Under the pieces are notes generated by a model. That model made no database searches and was not told the DNA's origin. It worked only from the letters and a program-made list of their open reading frames with translations. A DNA stretch of 64,000 bases from Marinicella pacifica (GTDB taxonomy: Bacteria > Pseudomonadota > Gammaproteobacteria > Xanthomonadales > Marinicellaceae): assembly GCF_014636635.1 (NCBI RefSeq), contig NZ_BMEO01000002.1:1-64000 (forward strand), in the 5' to 3' direction. Positions within the stretch are counted from its first letter, which is position 1, and every line of letters starts with the position of its first letter. A program made the position numbers and the translations under genes. Below, piece by piece: positions 58,789-64,000 of this stretch.

Positions 58789-60678
58789 ATGAGATTACTG
58801 GCCTTTTGTTTTGTTGTTTTACTGAGTGCTTGTCATTCTTTGCCAAAAAACAATCATGTACCCAATGCGATTAACGATCGCACGCTGACCAGGCCCGATC
58901 CCCATTCGATGGCCAATTTTGAGGATGTGGTGATCACCCATCTGAGCTTGGAGCTGAAAACCGATTTTGATGACAAAGAACTCAAAGGGCAGGTCATCAT
59001 TCAGTATAAAAAATTAAAACCCGAAACCGAATACATGGTTCTGGACACCCGCGATTTAAAAATCCGACGGGTTTCGGCGGCCGACAGCAACCAGTCTTTG
59101 TCGTGGAAACTGGCCAGTTCACAGCCACCTTTGGGCAGCGCCTTGCAGATTAAATTACCTGAAAACAGTGCCCCCATCAAAATTGATTACCAAAGTAGGC
59201 CACAAGCCACCGGCCTGCAATGGCTGACACCTCTGCAAACCGCCACCGGCAAGCACCCGTTTTTATTCTCACAATCCCAGGCCATCCATGCCCGCAGCTG
59301 GATTCCATTACAGGACACACCGGCGGTGCGTTTTACTTACCAGGCGCAGATTGAAGTGCCCAAAGGTTTACGCGCGGTGATGAGTGCCAAAAACAGCCCC
59401 GAACTCAATCCCGAAGGTGTTTATAGTTTTGATATGCCACAGCCGATTCCTTCTTATTTGATGGCGATTGCGGTGGGCGATCTGGCCTATAAAAAAATCA
59501 GTGAACATGTGGCGATTTTCGCAGAACAACCCTTTTTAGAACCTGCGGCCTATGAATTCGCCAAAACCGAAGACATGATTGAAGCCACCGAAGAACTTTA
59601 TGGTGACTATCAATGGGGCGATTATGACCTGTTGGTGTTACCACCGAGCTTTCCCTTTGGCGGCATGGAAAACCCGCGCCTGTCTTTTATTACGCCAACG
59701 GTGATTGCCGGTGACCGGTCGCTGGATTCGTTGATTGCCCATGAACTGGCACATTCCTGGTCCGGTAATTTGGTCACCAATGCCCGCTGGTGCGATTTAT
59801 GGCTGAATGAGGGATTTACCTCATATATCGAAGCGCGCATCACCGAAAAAGTCCACGGCCAGGAACGCATGATTATGGAAGCGGCTTTAAACTTACAGGG
59901 TCTGCAAAAAGAAATGGCCGATTTACCGGAAGCCGAACAACGCTTGTCAACCTGCGAAGTTGAACTGGACAGTGAAGATGTGTTCAGCGGTGTGGCTTAT
60001 GACAAGGGTCGCTTCTTTTTAGAATGGATGGAAAAACAAGTGGGACGGGCTGAATTTGATGCCTTTTTGAATCAATATTTTGCTGATTTTGCTTTTCAGA
60101 GCATCACCAGTAGCCAGTTCTTGACGTATTTACAGGACAATTTAATCTCAAAATATCCACAAAAATTGCCACTGGAAACGGTCAAAGAATGGATTTATGG
60201 CCCGGGCTTACCGGATGTACTTTATGTGCCGGTCACGGATCGCTTTGAAGTGATTAACGACCGTATATCCGCCTGGCAAACTGGCCGGCTTCGACTGGAT
60301 GAAATAAAAACCGAAGATTGGACCACCCAGGAATGGCTGCACTTTTTACGCGCTCTACCCGAATCGCTGGATCAAAAAACCATGCAGGCACTGGATCGGG
60401 CGTTTCATTTCAGCGAAAGTCAGAACAGCGAAATTGCCCATGACTGGTTACTGCTGAGCATTCAAAACCGCTATCAGCCCGCTTATGACCGGTTAATTCG
60501 ATACCTCAACAGCATCGGTCGGATGAAATTAATCGTGCCCTTATATGAGGCGATGATGAAAACCGATGATTTACAGCAATTGGGCAAACGCATTTACGCC
60601 AAGGCCCGCCCCGGTTATCACCCGCTGGCGCAACAGGCAGTGGATCCGGTGGTCAATTATAGTGAAAGTGGTCACTAA
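58789..60678 (+). CDS. M1-family aminopeptidase lipoprotein (LTA4 hydrolase type)
   Basis: 629 residues. The lipoprotein signal MRLLAFCFVVLLSAC gives a lipobox LSAC. The M1 catalytic core shows the exopeptidase motif FGGMENPR (about 291-298), zinc site HELAHSWSGN (HExxH, about 318-327) and the downstream Glu in LWLNEGFTSY (about 338). A C-terminal helical domain matches the leukotriene-A4-hydrolase-type branch. It should cleave N-terminal residues of peptides at the cell envelope. It is convergent with the Bcr/CflA transporter gene, nine bases apart. Confidence 0.93.
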   Translation: MRLLAFCFVVLLSACHSLPKNNHVPNAINDRTLTRPDPHSMANFEDVVITHLSLELKTDFDDKELKGQVIIQYKKLKPETEYMVLDTRDLKIRRVSAADSNQSLSWKLASSQPPLGSALQIKLPENSAPIKIDYQSRPQATGLQWLTPLQTATGKHPFLFSQSQAIHARSWIPLQDTPAVRFTYQAQIEVPKGLRAVMSAKNSPELNPEGVYSFDMPQPIPSYLMAIAVGDLAYKKISEHVAIFAEQPFLEPAAYEFAKTEDMIEATEELYGDYQWGDYDLLVLPPSFPFGGMENPRLSFITPTVIAGDRSLDSLIAHELAHSWSGNLVTNARWCDLWLNEGFTSYIEARITEKVHGQERMIMEAALNLQGLQKEMADLPEAEQRLSTCEVELDSEDVFSGVAYDKGRFFLEWMEKQVGRAEFDAFLNQYFADFAFQSITSSQFLTYLQDNLISKYPQKLPLETVKEWIYGPGLPDVLYVPVTDRFEVINDRISAWQTGRLRLDEIKTEDWTTQEWLHFLRALPESLDQKTMQALDRAFHFSESQNSEIAHDWLLLSIQNRYQPAYDRLIRYLNSIGRMKLIVPLYEAMMKTDDLQQLGKRIYAKARPGYHPLAQQAVDPVVNYSESGH

Positions 60679-60686
60679 GGGATACG

Positions 60687-61922
60687 TTAAGTCGTCGCAG
60701 TCAGATTTCTTTTATTGGGAACGGCATTTTTATAGCGCGACACCAATAACAAAGACACCACGGCGGTACCGGCAAAACCCAGCGCAATGGGCCACAAGGT
60801 GCCGTCTAATTGCTGTGAAATGGCAATTCCCATAACCGCAGCAATCAAGGTTGAGATACTGCCGATCACCGATGCCCCCATGCCGGCCACTGCACCCAAA
60901 GGCAACATGGCAATCGCCATGACATTACCAAACACCAGGCCCACGCACATATTAATCAGGGCCACTGCTGACACAAACAGCCACAGCGGCGGCAAGCCAC
61001 CATACAGCGCCATCAGCCCCAGATGCAAGCCATTAACCACCACCAACGCCAGCAAAGCAAACAAAGTCACCCGCATGGCGCCAAAGCGCATCACCACCCG
61101 AGAATTAATAAACGCGGCCAAGCCAAAAAACAAAGCCAACAATCCGAAAATGAACGGAAATTTGTCCGGCACACCATATAAGTTGGCAAAAATTTGTTCA
61201 GCGCTATTGAGGTAAGCCATAAAACCACTGAAAATGACGCCACTGACCACCCCGAACACAATCGCCAAAGGCTCTGTAACCACCTGAATAAAGGTTGTTT
61301 TTAAGCGCCCCAGCCGAAGGGGTTTTTTATGGTATTCAGCCAAAGATTCCGGTAAACGAAACCAGGCCCACAAAAGCACAACCAGCCCAAAACCTAAAAA
61401 CACATAAAGAATTAAATGCCAGTGTCCCAGCCACAACAATAAACTGCCCACCGTTGGCGCAAACACCGGCACCAGAATAAAAATCAACATCACCAAGGAG
61501 GTGACTTTGGCCATTTCATCGCCTTTGAAAAAATCCCGGGTGATGGCATTTATCATAATTCTGGCCGCAGCAGCGCCCACGCCTTGTAAGCCACGGGCCA
61601 GTAAAAACACCCAATACTCATCGGCCACCAACAACCACAACGAGGCTCCGATATAAACCAATAAACCGAAAACAACCACCGGTTTACGTCCCACTGAGTC
61701 AGAAATAGGACCATAAATAATCTGCACCGAGGCAAACCCGAGCATATAAGCACTGACAATCCACTGTTGTTTATTGGCTTCATGCAAACCAAAAGAAGCC
61801 AAAATATCGGGCATCGCCGGTAATTGCAGATCAATGGTTAAAGCCCCTAAGGAACTGAGCATGGCCAGCAAGACAATCAGCTCAAAGTAGAAAATTTGTT
61901 GTTGGTTCTTTTTAAGTTTCAT
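60687..61922 (-). CDS. Bcr/CflA-family MFS drug transporter
   Basis: About 411 residues from ATG 61922 (MKLKKNQQQIFYFEL). Twelve hydrophobic segments. It has the Bcr/CflA opening SSLGALTIDLQLPAMPDIL, the MFS motif A GPISDSVGRKPVVVFG in loop 2-3 and an LARGLQGVGAA stretch in TM4. This family exports bicyclomycin, sulfonamides and other drugs or sugars; the substrate is unknown here. It is downstream of a small membrane protein gene and an aldehyde dehydrogenase gene on the same strand. Confidence 0.92.
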   Translation of the reverse strand: MKLKKNQQQIFYFELIVLLAMLSSLGALTIDLQLPAMPDILASFGLHEANKQQWIVSAYMLGFASVQIIYGPISDSVGRKPVVVFGLLVYIGASLWLLVADEYWVFLLARGLQGVGAAAARIMINAITRDFFKGDEMAKVTSLVMLIFILVPVFAPTVGSLLLWLGHWHLILYVFLGFGLVVLLWAWFRLPESLAEYHKKPLRLGRLKTTFIQVVTEPLAIVFGVVSGVIFSGFMAYLNSAEQIFANLYGVPDKFPFIFGLLALFFGLAAFINSRVVMRFGAMRVTLFALLALVVVNGLHLGLMALYGGLPPLWLFVSAVALINMCVGLVFGNVMAIAMLPLGAVAGMGASVIGSISTLIAAVMGIAISQQLDGTLWPIALGFAGTAVVSLLLVSRYKNAVPNKRNLTATT

Positions 61923-61998
61923 GGTTATTGTTGGTCGCCAATACACAACAGCCGTCACAACAGGTAACGGCTGACTTAAGTTTACATAATGAATGTGG

Positions 61999-62433
61999 TT
62001 AATCGCCTGACAAAATCACATCATCATAGAAAGGAATGTTGTGCTGGGCACACATGGCTTTTACTTGTTCAATCTCAATACCCGGTAATTTAACCTGACT
62101 GCCATTGGTTAAAATCAGCACTGCAAAGGCCTTACCCTGTTGTTGCCAGACTTCGGCTTTGGTGATTTCATGCCAGCTGTAATTCACCAGCGTCCGTTGG
62201 GCTTGTGAATACACGGTAAATCCGAATGGTGTGGCGAAAATACGCGGTTTTTTATTGGGAAAAAACCGCATGCGTATGTAATTCACCAACAACACCACCG
62301 GCACCAGCACCACAATCAACAGAATAATGGGTATCAGTAACAGCAGCATCAGTAAAAAAACCAACCAACCTAATGGATTGGGGCCATTGGGCACAAAACT
62401 CAGTACCCTGTTTTTGATTTCAATTTTTCTCAC
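61999..62433 (-). CDS. Small membrane protein of unknown function
   Basis: A 144-residue protein starting at GTG 62433 (AAGGAAA upstream). A hydrophobic region (about 22-52) could form two closely spaced transmembrane segments. It is followed by a basic loop (RMRFFPNKKPR) and a soluble C-terminal half that looks beta-rich and PH-like (IFATPFGFTVYS..., NYSWHEITKAEVW). I do not recognise a named family. It begins three bases after the aldehyde dehydrogenase stop codon, so it is co-transcribed with it. Confidence 0.75.
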   Translation of the reverse strand: MRKIEIKNRVLSFVPNGPNPLGWLVFLLMLLLLIPIILLIVVLVPVVLLVNYIRMRFFPNKKPRIFATPFGFTVYSQAQRTLVNYSWHEITKAEVWQQQGKAFAVLILTNGSQVKLPGIEIEQVKAMCAQHNIPFYDDVILSGD

Positions 62434-62436
62434 AAT

Positions 62437-63870
62437 TTATGCTTTCCTTAAAATGGCTTTGGTTTCCAGGTATTCATAAAATCCGGTCTCACCGCGCTCG
62501 CGGCCATTGCCTGAATGTTTGTAGCCGCCAAAGGGTTCAGTGCCTTGCATCATGGCGCCATTGATGTGAATAACACCGGCTCTGAGGTGATTGGCAATAT
62601 GATTAACCCGGTTCTCATCAGCCCCTGATACATAACCGGACAAACCGTAATCGTTGTCATTCGCCAATTCAATGGCTTCCTCATCATCTTCATAGGTCAG
62701 CACGGTCAGCACCGGACCGAATATTTCTTCTCGGGCAATCGTCATATCGTTTTCGACATCAGAAAAGGCGGTTGGTTTAACATAATAACCTTTGTTCAAA
62801 CCGGCCGGTTTACCCGGTCCACCGGTAATTAATCGCGCCCCTTCGTTCAAACCTTTTTGCAGATAATCCTGAATCCGTTGCCATTGACTTTCAGACACCA
62901 CCGGACCTGTAAAAGTGGTTGCACTGGTCGGATCACCCACATGAATTTTTTCCAGGGTTTTCTTGATAATGTCTTCGGCTTCCTCTTGTCTTGCTATCGG
63001 CACAAACAAACGAGAAGGTGCATTGCAATTTTGTCCGGAGTTTAAGCACAGGGCTTTGGCACCGCCGGCCACCGCTTTGGCAAATTGTTCCGTCGATAAG
63101 TCATCCAGAATAATGTTGGCTGACTTGCCACCCAGTTCCTGGGTCACGCGTTTAATACTGTTTGCCGCATCTTTGGCCACTTCAATACCCGCCCGAGTAG
63201 AACCTGTGAAAGAGACCATGGCAATGTCCGGGTGTTTAGAAATGGCCGAGCCCACGGTGGGCCCGTCACCGTGAATCATGTTCACCACACCCGCCGGCAC
63301 ACCGGCTTCATGCAGCACCTCCATCAAGATTTTGGCTGAAAAGGGCGCCACTTCCGATGGCTTCCACACCACTGTGTTGCCGGTGGCCAAAGTCGGTGCC
63401 AGTTTACAGGCAATCTGGTTCATGGGCCAGTTCCAGGGGGTGATTAAACCACAAACACCGATGGGCTCATAGCGCTCAGTATGGTTAGCATAGGTTTTGT
63501 CAAACTCAAAATCTTTTAAAACATTCAACGCTGTTTTTAAGTGACCATAGCCACTCTTGGCCTGATAATCACCGGCCAGCCACCCGGGTGCCCCCATTTC
63601 TTCGGTAATCGCTGCGGCGATGTCATCCTGGCGCTTTTGATAGACCTCACATATCCGCGACAGTAAATCGATACGCGTTTTTCGATTTGTTTGGGAAAAG
63701 GATTGAAACGCCGCTTGAGCAGCCTGAACCGCCGCATCCACATCTGACGGCTGACCGGCTGCGATGTGACCCGCCACTTCTTCCGTGGCTGGATTAATTA
63801 CGTCGATGACATCACGATTTTCGGCTGATTGCCAATTTCCATTAATATAAAACTGTCTGTAATCCCGCAT
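62437..63870 (-). CDS. NAD(P)-dependent aldehyde dehydrogenase
   Basis: A 477-residue class of the ALDH superfamily. It has the Rossmann-site VSFTGSTRAGIEVAK, the general base Glu in TQELGGKSANIIL (about 246), catalytic Cys in NSGQNCNAPSR (about 280) and EEIFGPVL (about 382). It oxidises aldehydes to acids; the substrate cannot be assigned. It precedes a membrane-protein gene and the Bcr/CflA gene in an apparent operon. The start MRDYRQFYING is family-typical. Confidence 0.93.
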   Translation of the reverse strand: MRDYRQFYINGNWQSAENRDVIDVINPATEEVAGHIAAGQPSDVDAAVQAAQAAFQSFSQTNRKTRIDLLSRICEVYQKRQDDIAAAITEEMGAPGWLAGDYQAKSGYGHLKTALNVLKDFEFDKTYANHTERYEPIGVCGLITPWNWPMNQIACKLAPTLATGNTVVWKPSEVAPFSAKILMEVLHEAGVPAGVVNMIHGDGPTVGSAISKHPDIAMVSFTGSTRAGIEVAKDAANSIKRVTQELGGKSANIILDDLSTEQFAKAVAGGAKALCLNSGQNCNAPSRLFVPIARQEEAEDIIKKTLEKIHVGDPTSATTFTGPVVSESQWQRIQDYLQKGLNEGARLITGGPGKPAGLNKGYYVKPTAFSDVENDMTIAREEIFGPVLTVLTYEDDEEAIELANDNDYGLSGYVSGADENRVNHIANHLRAGVIHINGAMMQGTEPFGGYKHSGNGRERGETGFYEYLETKAILRKA

Positions 63871-63983
63871 ACTAAATAACCCTTTGGAATGAAAGCTGAG
63901 TTTTTTATATGGTTACAAACCACCTTTGATTCAAGCACCGGGGTTAACTGAACCCTAACAAGGCCTGCCGTAGAATGCCTGTC

Positions 63984-64000
63984 ATGGCTTTTATCAAAAA
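63984..64000 (+). other. Possible 5' end of a gene running off the window
   Basis: ATG 63984 opens a frame (MAFIK) that runs off the edge. A TAGAAT at 63971-63976 could be a -10 element, but the -35 match is poor and no ribosome binding site is seen. There is too little sequence to support a gene. Confidence 0.15.

Noticed and set aside
1-64000. CRISPR arrays or complete insertion sequences
   Set aside because: I saw no regularly spaced 25-40 bp repeats and no transposase gene; the only mobile-looking element is the 271-bp MITE.

Overview
This window looks like chromosomal DNA of a marine-type gammaproteobacterium. The housekeeping genes (aroK-aroB-SPOR protein, rsmG-parA-parB, tsaB, rimI, mgtE, tolC, hutF/hutI, a 490-residue GAPDH) have a gammaproteobacterial flavour. 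Several large secreted proteins end in a short tail of the type IF-x-D/N-G-F, which I associate with Marinicella-like Lysobacterales. That genus-level placement is an inference, not something I could test. I see no prophage structural module, no CRISPR array and no intact insertion sequence. One tRNA gene (Asp) is present.

Layout. 1-5.2 kb is an accessory patch: an AT-rich PLD/DEAD-box/DUF3427 helicase, an orphan coiled protein, a SLOG-domain protein and a YefM-YoeB toxin-antitoxin pair with an operator-like site. 5.3-10.3 kb holds two secreted beta-helix proteins separated by a 271-bp MITE with 34-bp terminal inverted repeats. 10.3-15.8 kb is metabolic: isochorismatase-like hydrolase, SPOR protein, aroB, aroK, and the divergent histidine-degradation pair hutF/hutI. 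16-24 kb is the most unusual region. It is a tight six-gene operon encoding a 1,712-residue cadherin/beta-helix protein, three paralogous phage-tail-collar (microcystin-dependent-protein-like) proteins, a Tat-exported DUF6916-like protein and a GNAT acetyltransferase, and it faces a second DUF6916-like gene convergently. A cysteine-rich secreted orphan follows.

25-34 kb carries a nucleoside transporter, an HNH nuclease, and a four-gene leftward operon (tyrR-like regulator, fused ATP sulfurylase/APS kinase, 5'-3' exonuclease, degenerate PilR-like regulator). Opposite it lies a methionine gamma-lyase gene. The shared intergenic region has a near-perfect TyrR box. 34-43 kb holds lysophospholipid transport/acyltransfer, envelope proteins, tsaB, an extensin-like peptidase, an esterase, and mgtE directly abutting a divergent Nramp homologue that lacks the usual metal-binding motif. 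This suggests a magnesium-linked pair.

43-58 kb contains rimI, an extracellular nuclease (ExeM/NucH type), pckG, parB-parA-rsmG, a Pcm-like methyltransferase followed by tolC, a PilZ protein with a DUF1631 protein, and GAPDH. 57.3-58.1 kb has a probably decayed small secreted-protein gene, a palindromic repeat and tRNA-Asp with a good sigma-70 promoter. 58-64 kb carries a DUF924 protein, an M1 aminopeptidase lipoprotein, a Bcr/CflA drug transporter, a small membrane protein and an aldehyde dehydrogenase.
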